A stretch of 64,000 bases of DNA from positions 406,610,889 through 406,674,888 of the forward strand of contig NC_081408.1 of NCBI RefSeq assembly GCF_030272615.1, given 5' to 3'. A model generated the notes under the pieces. That model was not told the DNA's origin. It saw nothing but the letters and a program-made list of their open reading frames with translations, and made no database searches. Both the position numbers and the translations under genes were made by a program. The stretch comes from Cryptomeria japonica (taxonomy: Eukaryota; Streptophyta; Pinopsida; Cupressales; Cupressaceae). Positions 11,214 to 23,765 of this stretch are shown one piece after another; within the stretch, counting starts at the first letter, position 1, and each line of letters begins with the position of its first letter.

Positions 11214-12020
11214 TGTTAGGATTCCCACTGATACTGAGAGGGGGGGGTGAATCAGCATCTAACCGGTGAATAGAGTTTCTTAATTTAAAACATGTAGAAC
11301 ATATTATAACAGTGTACTGGTATGTAAGAAATAAAGCAATAAATAGAATTAAAAGCATCCACATAAAAACCACACCATAACGCAATGATTTAACGAGGAA
11401 ACTCGGTGTGGGAAAAACCTCAGTGGGATTTGTGACCCATAATATTCACTTACTGGCCAATAAGAGAATATTACTTACAAGAGGGGCCTGCACATGCAGG
11501 AAGGCCAACTACCTAGAGCTCACTGCTCAAACACAAAATGGGAAGTCTCACTGACTTACAATGATGGATTATACAAATCCAATATCTTGTATTTCTTTAC
11601 AATAGCATCTATAATGCCAGATCCAGTACCGGTTGCTTCTTTGCTTCTTACATAAATCCTTAACCTATATTTCACATAATAGGTCTGCCTAATATCTTTT
11701 CTTATTCACTTACTATCACTTTCAAATGTCTACAATAATCTCTCTTACATATAAGAGTCATTTTACAACTTGCCAAGTCAGCTTACAAAGATTTTACAAT
11801 AATAAACAAAATATAATATAACAAAAATCTTGTCGGCCTCTGTGCCGGTATACTTTCTTTCTCTGCTAGTGTCGGTGGTCTAAGTGTCGATGTAGAGTCT
11901 AATCTTGCTAGTGCTGGTGTAGTGTAATGCCTTGTCGGTGCCATAGGATTGTAAGGTTGCCATCAATGACAAAACCTTCAATCACCTACAATGTCTCATT
12001 GGAGTGTGCATATGCCAACA
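11214..12020 (-). repeat. Element B 3' LTR
   Basis: 807 bp matching 17016-17838. On the element strand it runs from TGTTGGCATATGC to CTAACA. Near its end is the poly-C block (eight C) shared with A and C, and GGTTTTTCCCA near 11410-11420. TCGGTG/CCGGT motifs cluster near 11835-11945. An imperfect TATA-like site is near 11748-11754; the other LTR has the cleaner version. Confidence 0.92.
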
Positions 12021-12216
12021 ATCTCCCCCTTTGGAATTGATGGCAACACTCATGAGAAAATTCAAAAGTGTATCCAAAACTGTAATCCAAAAATGTGTTA
12101 CCAATATAAGAACTCCCCCTGAGTAGATAAGTCTTTTGCCGGTTATTTTCTCATACTACTACTCCCCCTTTGGCATCAATGACAAAGGTTGTCAAGGTGT
12201 CAATAGAGTTGTAGTC
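12021..12216 (-). other. Element B 3' untranslated region with two polypurine tracts
   Basis: On the minus strand CCAAAGGGGGAGAT (12021-12034) abuts the LTR. A second tract, CCAAAGGGGGAGT at about 12161-12173, lies 130 bases upstream in the context TCATTGATG. The same pair occurs in A and C. Confidence 0.75.
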
Positions 12217-15200
12217 TCAACTTTGTAACTGGGTGGTTACAATTTGAAAAAGCTCTTCCAAAATCAAGTTTATACTCTCCATAAACTTCTTGTTGTCCTT
12301 TATTGTTGTCTATGTTCTTTTAAATGTACCGGTGAGGTGCTGCATATGCTCTGTCGGTGTTTTTTGTCCCTATATCAGTGCCTTAGATATTTCCTTCCAC
12401 AATGATGCTAGATAGTCCAATCTTGGACTCAGTTTTAGTCTCAAATTCTTTTCCTTATTTACTATTCTCTCCTTTTCTCTTTCTAACTTAAGTAACTCTT
12501 CCCCAAAACTTGTTATCCTTTGCTCAAAAACTGATAATGTATCAGATGAGTTAACAAAACTATCTACAAGTTTATTGATTTCATCCTATACCTTGCTCAT
12601 CTTCTTATCTATGTCTACCGTCAAAAAGTTTGTTTTGCAAGTGTCTTTGTACAGAGTTTTAAATTCCTTCAATAAGTTACACAGTTCCGGTAGAAGTGTG
12701 TCAAAATCTCTAGTACACTTCTTTATTTGATCTTCAAAGAAATTTTGCTTTTCAATTTCTAGCTTGTCCATCAATGTCTCTTCCTTTATTTGCTCAATAG
12801 TCCATGTGTTCTCAGTGATGTATTTACACAAACTATCAAGTTGCCCTAAAGAACCGTTATTGTCTATGTTACAGTTAGGAGCTATTACCTTCAAAATTGG
12901 GATTGTGTCATCTATAGCTTTATAAGCCTGTGAACTACAATCTGTTATCCTTTTGATTGAATCCAAAAGTACTTCAGTTACATTTGTTGATTTGTGGCCT
13001 ACTAAGGAGGAACCAACATTCTGAATTCCACCAGTGGAGGAAGTAACCAAGCTTGTTGTGTCCTCTAGTAGGTCAGTCTGTGTTTGCATTTCTTTAAGCA
13101 ATGGTTTTTGATTTTCTCCTGTTTCCAGTTGTACTGTTTCCTCATGACTCTGTTCCTATTTCAGAGCCTTTTGCTCTTCTTGTTTCTCTGTTTGTTGTCA
13201 TGTGTTATCATCTACCAATTTCTCTTGTGTTTGATCAGTGTGCTCAGTTACCGGTGACTCACTAGCCATGTCTATCATACCAGTTGTATCTTTATCTACC
13301 ATAATGTTGATCTTTTGTGTATCAACATTTACTGTGTATAGTACCTCGGGATTAGGATTAGTATCCTTTATGTCCATACTCTCAACTATCGGTTGATATT
13401 CAGTAGTTTTTATCAATGATGTAATTTGAGACGGTAGGGATAAGTTATCTTTAACTTTGATGCTCAGAGTCCACCAACCTTTCCTTTACCCTTGTCTCTT
13501 TCCTTCTGATATACCTTTATAGGTTTGGGGTTCCTGTACTCTTCCTATTTTTCTTTTTCAACTAGGAATATATCCCATGCATTTTTTGTTTATTTAGTTA
13601 CCTCATTAACTCTTCCAACCATTAAAGCAATATGCCGGTGTGCAGTAGATAATACTGACCGGTTGGCTTCGACAATTAAATCATCTATCTCCTTAGGTGG
13701 GTTTACTGGATAAACAGCTAGTAATTTTTCAATTTTAATTTTCTTATCAAGCTCTATAACAACTTATCTTCTTGCTTCCAGTCTTTTGAACAGTTCATCT
13801 GGTACTTCATCTATTACTTCCATCAAAACTTTCTTATACATGTCCATATGCAATATAACACTGTTTTCTACTTGTTCTTTTTCATCTGCAGTTAGAGTGT
13901 CATATAATTTATGTATATTATTTAGTTTTCCTTCCTCTATAATTTCATTTAACAGTATGTCAAGAGGAGCCAAATTTTGTTTTGTTCTCTTCTTCTTCTT
14001 CTTGGGTGTCAGTTTCTTCTTTGGTGTAGTCTTTTTAACAGGAGATCTCACTGCTTGTTGTTTCTGTCTAGTTCTCCTAGGTGAGGGTGTGGTTGCCGGT
14101 GAAGGATCTCTTTTCCTTACAACTCTTTTGAAAGTTGTAGGCATGTCACTCTCTGAAGAAGTGCCTACCAGTGATAGGTGAGTTTCAGGCTGTGGGGCTG
14201 CTAACTCATCCTCAGTGATACCGGTTTGTTTCAGTATATCTTCTTTAATAGCCTTTGCCTGTCTAGAACCTCTTCTCACAATTGCCTCAACCTTTTTCAC
14301 TCTCTTGTTAGATTATATTTGATTTTCTATGGTCTTAGCACTACCAAATACTTCTTCCTTTGGTTCATTTGGAGCTTCCAGAAGTGCTTTAGCATAAGTC
14401 TCAACTATATGATCATCAGTCTCATAACCCATCTCTGTTACCCAGATTGTTCTAGGGACGACTGCTTCCATCCAGATCTCATCCTTTTTTATTACAAAAC
14501 ATATATCATCCTTGTACTTGTCAACAATCTTCTGTGATAATCTAATTATCTTCTTCATTTTGGCCTTAAGTGCTTGAAAATAATCATGAATGTTCTTTTC
14601 CTTGTTTTCACCCATGTTATTCAATAGCTTTGTTAACTGTTTTCCTACTGGTATATCAAATCCAAGTGCTTTATAGCCTATACTAGAGAACCTGTTTGGT
14701 TATGTGTAGCATCAAGCATACAAGCAGATTACCAAACCTAAAAGTTCCTTTCTTATCTTTCTTTATCTTGCCTAAGTTGTCAATTAACTCATCTTTTAAC
14801 CATTCACATATGTCAATTTTCACATTGTCTGTAACCATATCATAAGCACTCTTAATGCATAAACTTGAAACTGAGTTGAGTCTATTTGCATGAGTGGCTT
14901 TATACCCTAAAATCATGCTAACAAATCTCACATTTATATCTGTTACATCATTTACCCTCAAGGACCTTCTATTGGATGTTGCACCAGTTAAGTTTATTAC
15001 TAGGTCATTGGAGACCTTTTTATTCTTGTTTGGTCTTTTACCGGTGGATGGTAACCCTGTGACAGCTTTCACAGCTTCCTTGGTAATTTTGTGAATTGCA
15101 TCTAACCAGAAAAATTCACCATGTACCCTTCTTAAGCCTATCCTAATCACATCCTTGGGAAATTCAGGAATGTAGAGGATTTAAGTAAATCCTAGGGTTT

Positions 15201-15480
15201 CAATGATTTTATGTTCTGGTTTTACATTTCTGAAATTACCACATATGACAGATTTATACATTGTTTTGATCTCTTCATCTCCTAATTCCTCTATGTTGCA
15301 ATGAATGTAAATTTTGGGGTCTTCAGCATAAACAGCTCCTTTTGGAATTTGACAAAAAGCACTTATAGTGTCATCTTTCTTTGCTACCTCGGGAACTAGT
15401 TGAAATACGGGCCTAGGGAATTTTATAACCTCAACTACAATAGGGTTTGCTATATATTCAAGTGCAGAGGTGGATGCCAT
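12217..15480 (-). pseudogene. Element B ORF2: long unrecognised protein, decayed
   Basis: About 1,088 codons, starting MASTSALEYIANP at 15480. I do not recognise the family. The N-terminal 250 residues are mostly helical-looking and contain ITKEAVKAVTGLP and SMILGYKATHANRLNS. Next come KYKDDICFVIKKDE and MEAVVPR (about 14460), a lysine-rich nuclear-signal-like block (about 13970-14060), and a long helical C-terminal third. The same motifs in the same order occur in ORF2 of C. Stops are mostly single C-to-T changes, for example TAG at 12586. Frameshifts lie near 14700 and 13460. It may be a second structural or RNA-binding protein, or a captured gene; its function is unknown. Confidence 0.7.
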
Positions 15481-15786
15481 GATGATAAATACCTTTTTTT
15501 GTCTTGGATGGATTGATTGCTTGAAGTGCTTTGCCTCTTTGCTCGAAATCCCTTAGCTCTGTAAATTTCACACTCTTCAAATGTTTGAAATCTCGGTGAA
15601 GTGAAATGGAGCCAAAACCACAAATTTATAATGTTAAGTTGCCATCTACCACATTTAATGCATGCCGGTTAAGTATTCACTTAACATTGTCTGCCGGTAA
15701 TGAAGTAATTTCCAACTTCTCATCTCTAACCAAGGGAATAATAGCACATGTGTCATTAGATTGCCAAACCCTCAAGGAAAATTTCT
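15481..15786 (-). promoter_or_regulatory. Gap between B ORF1 and ORF2 with possible internal TATA box
   Basis: 306 non-coding bases. TATAAAT on the minus strand (15624-15630) lies about 145 bases before the ORF2 start. A separate transcript for ORF2 would explain how a second ORF far from the 5' end is translated. This is inference; no transcript data were available. Confidence 0.35.
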
Positions 15787-16944
15787 TCAATTTGATGAAG
15801 AACTTCCTACCGGTGGAGCACTACTCTGTCCTGCCGGTGGAGTAATACTTTGTTCTGTCGGTGGAGTGTTGATTGGTTCTACCAGTGGAGGAGTATTCCC
15901 AACATTTAGATCATCTTTTCTAATCCATTGTTTTGAGAATTCTTGCTTAACCTCTTCAACTTTTTCTTTACCTTTCAAGCTAGAACTTTTGTTGTCTGCC
16001 AGTGAACCTTTACTTCTACAGAATTTTGCAATATGCCCAATCTTGTTACATGCATAACAAGTCACATTATTCTTCTGAATAGCTTTCCCATAACCTATGC
16101 CGGTTTGTGTTCTACATTGATTAGATAGGTGTCCAAATCTTCCACAAACATAACATCTCACATTCATTCTGCAATTTTCAGAGTTGTGACCAACTTTGTT
16201 GCATTTTGAACATTGACCGGTGGGTGTGTTGATATTCTAATAATTTCTAGATCTACATTCATTTTCTCTATGACCATACTTATTACAGTTAAAGCATTTT
16301 CCATTGAATTTATAAATATTAGGTTGCCTTACTGGTTTGCTATGATCCTGACTATTTGCAGTACCGGAGCTTTCACCAACTTCAAAGCCAATTCCAGAAG
16401 TGTCACCCTTAGGTTTTTGATTTTTCAGCAAGGTGCCAAGTTCCTCTAAGCTTTTCTTGAATTTTTCTTTATGTTGATTTGCAGTTTTTAGTTCTCTTTC
16501 TAAGACTTCTTTCTACCTCATTAGTTCATTGGAGTCATTCTGAGTGTGCATCAGATCTGTCTTCAATAAATCATTTTTATAGCTAAGTATTGTGTTCTCA
16601 TTTGCTGCATCACTTAGTCTTCCAGTCAATCCTTCTTCATTCTTCTTCCTATCTTCAATTTCTTTACAAAATCTCATAGTCATATCCTACATCTCATTCT
16701 TTGTTGTTATGTTCTCACGTTTCAGCTTGCTTATCTGATCATTAAGTGATTCCTTTTCATCATTTTCATTTTGCATCTTTTCACAAAGTTCTCTTCTCTT
16801 GTTTCTTGCAATAGTAAGATTCTCTTGAAGTGTCTGAATGATATCCTGAGCTGCCTTTAGATCATCTTCTAGTTTGATATTTTTAAATTTTTCTGTATCA
16901 TAGTCTGAGAGAGCTCCTTCAAGTTGCTTCATCAAATTTTCCAT
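15787..16944 (-). pseudogene. gag: Element B ORF1: coiled coil plus four CCHC zinc knuckles
   Basis: 386 codons from the first ATG; the open frame starts 57 bases earlier without ATG, almost at the primer site. Residues 1-180 show heptad-like charged helices (coiled coil). Four CX2CX4HX4C knuckles follow: CFNCNKYGHRENEC, CSKCNKVGHNSENC, CYVCGRFGHLSNQC and CYACNKIGHIAKFC. A proline/serine-rich tail repeating PP-x-(G/E) ends the protein. Three in-frame TAG codons occur where glutamine fits well. There is no Copia-type capsid region (as in A residues 1-230). It probably binds RNA like a nucleocapsid; it is half of a gag. Confidence 0.8.
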
Positions 16945-17003
16945 ATCTACCGGTGTCAAGATCTTCCTCAAGCTGTTAGGCTTCTGAAAATAGAGGACCA
17001 AGC

Positions 17004-17015
17004 TCTAATACCAAT
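17004..17015 (-). other. Element B primer-binding site
   Basis: TGGTATTAGAGC on the minus strand, three bases inside the 5' LTR, differs from the initiator Met tRNA complement by one C-to-T change. C has the same variant. Confidence 0.85.
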
Positions 17016-17838
17016 TGTTAGGATTTCCACAGATACTAAGAGGGGGGGGTGAATCAGTATCTAATTGGTGAATAGAGTTTCTTAATTTAAAACATGTAGA
17101 ACATATTATAATAGTGTACCGGTATGCAAGAAATAAAGCAATAAACAGAATTAAAAGCATCCACATGAAAACCACACCATAACACAATGATTTAACAAGG
17201 AAACCCGGTGTGGGAAAAACCCGGTGTGGGAAAAACCTCGGTGGGATTTGTGACCCACAATATTCACTTACTAGCCAATAAGAGAATATTACTTACAAGA
17301 GGGTCCTACACATGCAGAAAGGCCAACTACCTAGAGCTCACTGCTCAAACACAAAATGGGAAGTCTCACAGACTTATAATGATGGATTATACAAATTCAA
17401 TATCTTGTACTACTTTACAATAGCATCTATAATGCCAGATCCAGTACTGGTTGCTACTCTGCTTCTTACATAGATCCTTAACCTATATTTCGCATAATAG
17501 GTCTGCCTAATATCTTTTCTTATTCACTTACTATCACTTTCAAATGTCTACAATGATCTCTCTTATATATAAGAGTCATTTTACAACTTGCCAAGTTGGC
17601 TTACAAAGATTTTACAATAATAAACAAAATATAAGATAACAAAAATCCTGTCGGCCTCTGTGCCGATATACTTTCTTTCTCTGTCGGTGCTGGTGGTCTG
17701 AGTACCGGTGTAGAATCTGATCTTGCTAGTGCTAGTGTAGTGTAATGCCTTGCCAGTGCCATAGGATTGTAAGGTTGCCATCAATGACAAAACCTTCAAT
17801 CACCTACAATGTCTCATTGGAGTGTGCATATGCCAACA
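17016..17838 (-). repeat. Element B 5' LTR
   Basis: 823 bp matching 11214-12020. It contains a short tandem duplication of GGGAAAAACC(C)GGTGT near 17204-17236 that the other LTR lacks. TATATATAAGAG on the minus strand (17563-17574) is a good TATA-box candidate for the element promoter. Confidence 0.92.
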
Positions 17839-17889
17839 TAACTAACTATATAATTTAAATTCTAGGTAGAACCTAGATTGCTAGAGGAA
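17839..17889 (+). other. Element N leader resumed after B
   Basis: Short leader joining 11213 to the gag region; taact at 17839-17843 is the right-hand duplication of B. Confidence 0.6.
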
Positions 17890-19130
17890 GATGAAGAGGA
17901 AGAGGAAGAGGAATATTGGAAGACGTGATACCACTAGGAGAAAACCATGAAGAAAATCAACAAGATCAAGGGAATAACAAAGATGGGGTTGAAGCTATAA
18001 TCAACTTGCTAACCAAACAAAGGGACAAGATCAACTTCTTGGAAAAATCTATGTAGGACCTTAGGATAAGGTAGAATGACATCGAAAAAAAATTAGTATT
18101 GAAAATGGGAACCTTGGCAACAATTGAGGGAATGAGATAGACAATAGGAGGGAAAACAATATGTTGGAGCTTTCTAAGGATTTAAAGAAAATCACCCCAC
18201 CTAAGTTCGATGGAAGGCAAATTGGTGAAGGAGCTGAAAACAGGTTCATTGAAATGGAAAAGTACTTTGAACTAAGGGACTTTAGTGAAACAACCAAGGC
18301 CTTATGGGGTTCCTATCAACTCATAGGGGAAGCAACTAGCTAGTGGACCAACACAAAGGAAAAAAATGGGTATAACAGGGATACAATCACATGGGATCAA
18401 TTTGTCCACCATTTTCATAAAACATGGTTACTGCAATTGTTCTTTGATGAGAAGATGATAGAATTCCATAATCTTCAACAATGGTCCTTAACAGTCCAGT
18501 AATATTGAGATAAGTTCGCTAAATTGTTTAAGTATGTACCCATGTATCAGAAGGATGAGAAAGGTCAAGCCAAGAAGTTCATTTTGGGGCTAAACACCAA
18601 CATAGGGGCAGAAGTTGACATGCATGGACCTGAAAACATGAATGATGTACTTAAGAAGTCTTTGAAGCAAGAAAGAAAGATTCAAGCCCTAGTAGCAGCA
18701 AGGAAGAAATTTAATGGGAACCATTCATTTAAAAGGAAGCAGGAATTCAAGGGAAACACCAACTTCAACAAAATTCAAAGGAATAACTCTTCTGAAAGAA
18801 GGCCACCCCCTAATCAATATCAAAGGAATGGAAGTAATAACATTAATAGGGGAAATTATAACAGGGGCAATTATACCAAGAATAACCAACACAATAGGAT
18901 AACTTATCCAAAAAGGTCCAATGAAGCAAGGAATGATCCTCCTAGGAATCAAGTAAGGCGAGGACCATCTGGTGGGTGTTTTATGTGTGGAGGGAACCAT
19001 TTTGCTAGAGAATGTCCAAGAATGCAAGGTCAAATCAGGGCCAATCAACCACAACAAGGACCTCAACAAAGGATTCATGCAATAGTTAGAAACCGAAGAA
19101 CAAGATTTCAGAATGTTCCCATGGAAACTA
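17890..19130 (+). pseudogene. gag: Element N gag
   Basis: An acidic start (EDEEEEEEEYW) is followed by a gypsy retrotransposon gag region (ITPPKFDG near 18190, AKKFILGLNT near 18570). A basic asparagine/arginine-rich stretch leads to the knuckle CFMCGGNHFAREC (near 18980; CX2CX3HX4C, the spacing common in plant gypsy gags). Stops break it near 18341 (TAG) and 18500. It forms the particle and binds the genomic RNA. The upstream leader is separated by B, so the exact start is unsure. Confidence 0.8.
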
Positions 19131-20655
19131 CAAGTACACTATTTGAAGAACCAATTTCAATTCTAATTGACACTGGGTCATCTAAATGTTTCATTTCACC
19201 TGAATTAGTAAGTAAATTTGCATTAAGAGTTAAATAAATGGAGTCATCATGGACGGTTCAATATGTGGATAAGGCAACTAGGGAAGTAACCAAGTGTTTA
19301 TCAAAAGCAAGGGTACATTTTCCCGAGCTCGAAACAAGGGTAGATCTCTATGTGGCACCCCTAGGGTTATATGATATAATTATTGGAATGAGTTGGCTAA
19401 TAGATCACCAAGATAGTGTGGATTGCTACAACAAATTGGTCGACAATTTAAATGATGGGGGAAGAAGGATCAAAATTCAAGGAAAGTTTAAACCCATTAA
19501 TATAGAAACCCTATCAGTCATGCAATTAAAGAAGGAAAGAAGAAGAGGAGGCCTAATCTCTATGGTTGGAATTGATGAAGGAGAAGAGGAAAATACCCCA
19601 ACCTCCCTTCTTACGAGACTTCAAGGATATATTTCCAGAAGAATTGCCAGATTTACCCCCTAAAAGGAAGTTTGACTTTTCTATCAACATACTATCAGGA
19701 GTTGAACTAGTATCAAGGGCACCTTACCGAATGAACAGAACTGAATTACAAGAACTCAAAATGCAATTGAAGTAACTCTTAGCTAAGGGGTTAATAAGGC
19801 CAAGTGTATCACCATGGGGAGCTCTAGTCTTATTTGTTAGGAAGAAGGATGGGATCTTAAGACTATGCATTGACTATGGGATGTTGAACAAGGTCACAAT
19901 AAATAATAGGTACCCCTTACCTCGAATAGAGGACCTTTTTGACCAAGTGAAAGGGGCGATGATGTTTTCAAAGTTTGACCTTCAATCAGGATATCATCAA
20001 CTCAGAATTAAGGAAATAGACATTCTGAAGACAACTTTTAGGACTATATATGGGCATTATGAATTCACAGTAGTACCTTTTGGTGTAACCAATGCCCCAA
20101 CTACATTTATGAACCTAGTGAATAGTGTGCTTAATGACTACTTGGACAAATTTGTCCTGGTATTTTTGGATGACATCTTGATTTACTCTAGAAATGAGGA
20201 GGATCATTTAGTGCATATACAATGGGTTTTGCAAAGGTTGAGGGAACATAAGTTATATGGAAAACTATCAAAATGTGCCTTCTTTGAAGAAAAGATCCAC
20301 TACCTTGGGCATATCATATCAAAGGAAGGAATAGCAGTTGATCCAGATAAGATAAAAGAAATAGTAGAAAGGTCAATCCCTAAAAATGTTTCAGAGGTAA
20401 GAAGCTTTACGGGGCTAGCAGGGTACTATAGGAGTTTTTTGGAAGGATTCTCTAAGATAGAAAACCCTATCAGATCATTGAAAAGAAAAGGTAAAAAGTT
20501 TGTGTGGACAAAGAAAAGTGATAAGGCATTTCAAATTTTGAAAGAAAAACTAACTTCAACACCTATCTTAAGGGTTCCAAATCCGAATGGACACTTCACA
20601 GTTGTAACAGATGTTTCTATTGAAGTTTTAGGAGGAGTACTTATCCAAGATGAAG
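19131..20655 (+). pseudogene. pol: Element N protease and reverse transcriptase
   Basis: The protease keeps an intact active site, LIDTGSSKCFIS (near 19165). After a linker and a one-base frameshift near 19595, RT starts with FPEELPDLPP and PYRMN. It contains [43 protein letters not shown], the catalytic [11 protein letters not shown] (near 20158), [10 protein letters not shown] and [11 protein letters not shown]. Stops at 19235 (TAA) and 19772 (TAA), and a frameshift before 20660, inactivate it. The motifs are those of Ty3/gypsy RT rather than Copia. Confidence 0.88.
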
Positions 20656-20960
20656 GGGAGTGGCTTAAGAATCTAGAAAGTTGAAAACTCATGAAGTTAA
20701 TTGTGTGCCCCATGACTTAGAGTTAGCAACAATTGTGCATGACCTACAAAAATGGAGACACTTCTTACTTGGGAAGCCCTTTGAGTTAAAATCAGACAAC
20801 CAAGGACTAAAGTACATTTTTACCCAACCCCACTTAAATGCTAGACAAAGAAGGTGGTTAGAATTTCTAAGTGAATATGATTTTGAAATTGAATATATTA
20901 AGGGGAAGGAAAATAGGGTGGTAGATGCTTTAAGTGGGAGGAGGCACGTGATGACTATAG
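20656..20960 (+). pseudogene. pol: Element N RNase H
   Basis: Gypsy RNase [64 protein letters not shown] and NRVVDALSG. In its frame a TAA at 20666 replaces a usual tyrosine just upstream. It degrades the RNA strand during reverse transcription. Confidence 0.85.
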
Positions 20961-22125
20961 CAACTTTCAAAACCACTTTCAAGAAGCAAGTGATGGATGA
21001 GAAAGAACATGACCCATGGTATGAGCAAGTCAATTTAACTCTAGAGTACGATCCTAAGGTTGAAGGATATAAGTTAGATGAAGAAGGGTTTCTAAGGTAC
21101 AATAACAGAATCTATGTTCCTAATTTGGGGGGCTTAAGGAAGGAAGTCTTATCTGAGGCTCATAATACCCCTTACTCAGGACACCCAGAGGTTAATAAAC
21201 TTTTTGCAGATTTAAAGAAGCTATAATTTTGGCAAGGGATGAAGAATGACATAGTTTAGTATGTGGATAAATGTTTGGAGTGTCAAAGGGTAAAAGTAGA
21301 ACATAGACATCCAGCTGGACTATTACAGTTACATAATGTACCTCAACACAAGTGGCAAGTTATTAGTATGGAATTGTGCAAGGGTTTCCCATGTCACCTT
21401 CTAGGCATGATACAATAATGGTAGTAATTGATAAACTCACAAAGGTGGCACACTTTATACCAGGGAATTTGTTGAATGATGTACCTACTTTGGAAAGGTG
21501 CTTTGTTTAGGAAATATTTAGGTTGCATGGGATGCCAGAGAAAATTATATCAGATAGAGCTGCTAGATTCACTTCAAGGTTTTGGACAACTCTTCAATTA
21601 GCTTTGGGAATTCAGCTAAATTTTAGTACTGCATACCATACTAAAACTGACGGTCAAACAGAAAGGAGAAATCAGATTTTGGAAGACCTACTTTGCATGT
21701 ACTGCATGGACCAACAAAAGAAATTGGAAGAGTACTTACTGCTAATAGAGTTTGCTTACAATAACGCATTTCAAATATCTTTGGGAATGGCGCCTTTCAA
21801 AGCATTGTATGGTAGGCCATGTCGAGCACCTTTGAGTTGGGACAGTCTCAAGGATAGAGTAATAACTGGTCGAGATATGTTGAAGGAAATGGAAAGGAAA
21901 ACTAAGGAAATTAGGCAAATATTGAAGGAAACCTCAGATAGGCAGAAAATTAATGCAAACAAAAACAGGACACCAAGGGAGTTTGAGGTGGGAGAGAAAG
22001 TCTTCCTAAGGGTTAGGCCACACATGAATTTCAAAAGGTTTGGGAAAAAGGCTAAAATTGTGCCTCGTTGTGTTGGGACTTTTGAGATCTTGGAAAGGAT
22101 TAATCCATTTGCATACTGATTGGCC
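20961..22125 (+). pseudogene. pol: Element N integrase
   Basis: An HHCC zinc region (AHNTPYSGHPEVNK to CLECQ, 21160-21290) is followed by the DDE core. The first catalytic aspartate appears as glutamate (SMEL near 21370), the second is in IISDRAARF (about 21550), and the glutamate is in GQTERRNQ (about 21655). TAG stops at about 21259 and 21508 sit at expected glutamines, and a one-base deletion lies near 21380. The C-terminal part EVGEKVFLRVRP is present. A TGA at 22118 replaces a usual arginine before the chromodomain linker. Confidence 0.87.
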
Positions 22126-22410
22126 TTACCTCCCCAATTGAGCCAAATCCATGATGTCTTCCATGTATTGTTTCTTAAAAAGTATGTGCCTGATGACAAA
22201 CATATTTTGAATTGGGATACCTTACAGGTCTAGGAAATGGGGGGAATAATGATAGAGACATTCAGAATCTTGGAGAGGCACCAGTACCAATTGCGCAACA
22301 GAGAGGTTGATCAGTGCAAAGTATAATGGAATCAGTATAACAAAAATAATGCTACATGGGAAGATACTAGTGAAATGCAACAATTGTTTCCTTTTTTTGT
22401 TTTAGACTGA
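22126..22410 (+). pseudogene. pol: Element N chromodomain
   Basis: The segment starts LALPPQLSQIHDVFHVLFLKK, the usual lead into the domain. The chromodomain shows ILERHQYQLRNREVDQCKV and WNQYNKNNATWED, ending FPFF before TGA 22408-22410. Chromodomains at integrase ends steer insertion to marked chromatin in chromoviruses. Stops at 22232 (TAG) and 22324 (TAA) break it. Confidence 0.75.
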
Positions 22411-22470
22411 TCATGAACTATACTCTCTTTTTATAGTTATATCAATAAGTGCATTGGGATGATGCACAAT

Positions 22471-22485
22471 TTAAGGGGGGAAGGA
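22471..22485 (+). other. Element N polypurine tract
   Basis: TTAAGGGGGGAAGGA directly precedes the 3' LTR TG at 22486 and marks the plus-strand primer site. Confidence 0.9.
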
Positions 22486-23765
22486 TGTCATAACCCTCTT
22501 TTCTCTATTTTTTATTAAAACTTGCTACTACTATTGTTATTATTATTATTATATCATTTTATGGTTATGTTAGAAATGAATTTATTGAATATGGTTGAAA
22601 AAACTATTATAATTAAGAGGATTAAATAATGGACACACACAAACACACTTGAAAATATAATTTTGGAAAATTATTCAATTACTCAATTTCAAATAAGCAC
22701 ATGTCGTAGGAGAAATTGGAAGCTTCTAGAGGGAATCTTCAATTTCATTTTCTTCCATGTAACTCCTCCATTAAGTGATCAATCAATTTTGCATGAGGAT
22801 AATTTAGGAAAAAAGAATCCTATTTTCAATTAATTCTCTTGATAGTGGAATTGAAGAACCTTTTCTATATAATGTATGCAAGCTTTCGAAAAGGGGAGTT
22901 GATTGTTTGGAAGAAAATTCCTCAAGTTTCATGTTGATAGTAGTAGGATTTCTTTTGTAGTCATATTTCATTTGTAGAATTGTTAAGTTTCTTTTGAAGA
23001 AATTTTACTAGGATTCAAGGAAGGATCTAAGGAGAAAAGATAGAAGATTTGGAGAGGATTCAACATCGAAGGCTCCATCAATCTAGGTTCCCTAGTTTTA
23101 CTTTCTCTTATATGCATGGGTGTAGTAGTTTCATTTCTCTTTTAGATTTTATTCATATCAAAATGTGCTTCAAGAAATTCATCTTCTTATTTATCTAGAA
23201 AAGTAATCAAGGGGAAATCTTCTTTTTCTATTTGGGAGAAAAAGAAAGAAATCTGATTTTTACTTTTGTTTTATTTTTCTTTCCTCAAAATGTGCATCTT
23301 ATAAATTATTTTATTTAAAAAGAAAAGAAAAAAATCCTCTTCCCTGTACCTCATGATATTTCTTCCGAATATAATATCTCTCAGAATGTGTATATCTATT
23401 TTTCTTTTCTCGAATTCTTTCATTAGTTGTTGAACTATCTCAAAAAAAAAGTTTATCTCTCAGAAACATTATTTTTCTTCAGCAGGTTGTGAAGAGCCAT
23501 TTTTGTAAGAACTTGTATTATTTCATACACAAACCTTTTTTTTTATTATTATTTATTATTTTCTCTAAACAAATCTCTTTTTTTTTTTTTCCTATGAACG
23601 AATTCTTCTCTGTGGAAATAAATTAATTCATTTGATACTTATTTCTCTGTGAATCTTTTACTTATTTCTCTGTGAGCAATGAATCCCTCTGTGATCATGA
23701 AACCATGCTGTGATTTACATTCCTTATTTTTCTGTGAATAAATATTTCTCTCTCAGAATAAAATA
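22486..23765 (+). repeat. Element N 3' LTR, segment 1
   Basis: Matches 6886-8213 of the 5' LTR, but the CT array is replaced by a short T run. It is cut at 23765 by element C; aaata (23761-23765) is the duplicated target. Confidence 0.92.

Larger units (their letters stand above)
11214..17838 (-). mobile_element. Non-autonomous LTR retrotransposon B (two unusual ORFs, no enzymes)
   Basis: LTRs at both ends (807 and 823 bp, TGTTGGCATA to CTAACA read on the minus strand), a primer site, a polypurine tract and a duplication with one mismatch (gaact/taact). On the minus strand it encodes a coiled-coil, four-zinc-knuckle protein (ORF1) and a long unrecognised protein (ORF2). No protease, RT, RNase H or integrase motif is present, so it needed another element's enzymes. 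It resembles gag-only (TR-GAG/LARD-like) elements but with a conserved extra gene. C is the same kind. Confidence 0.88.
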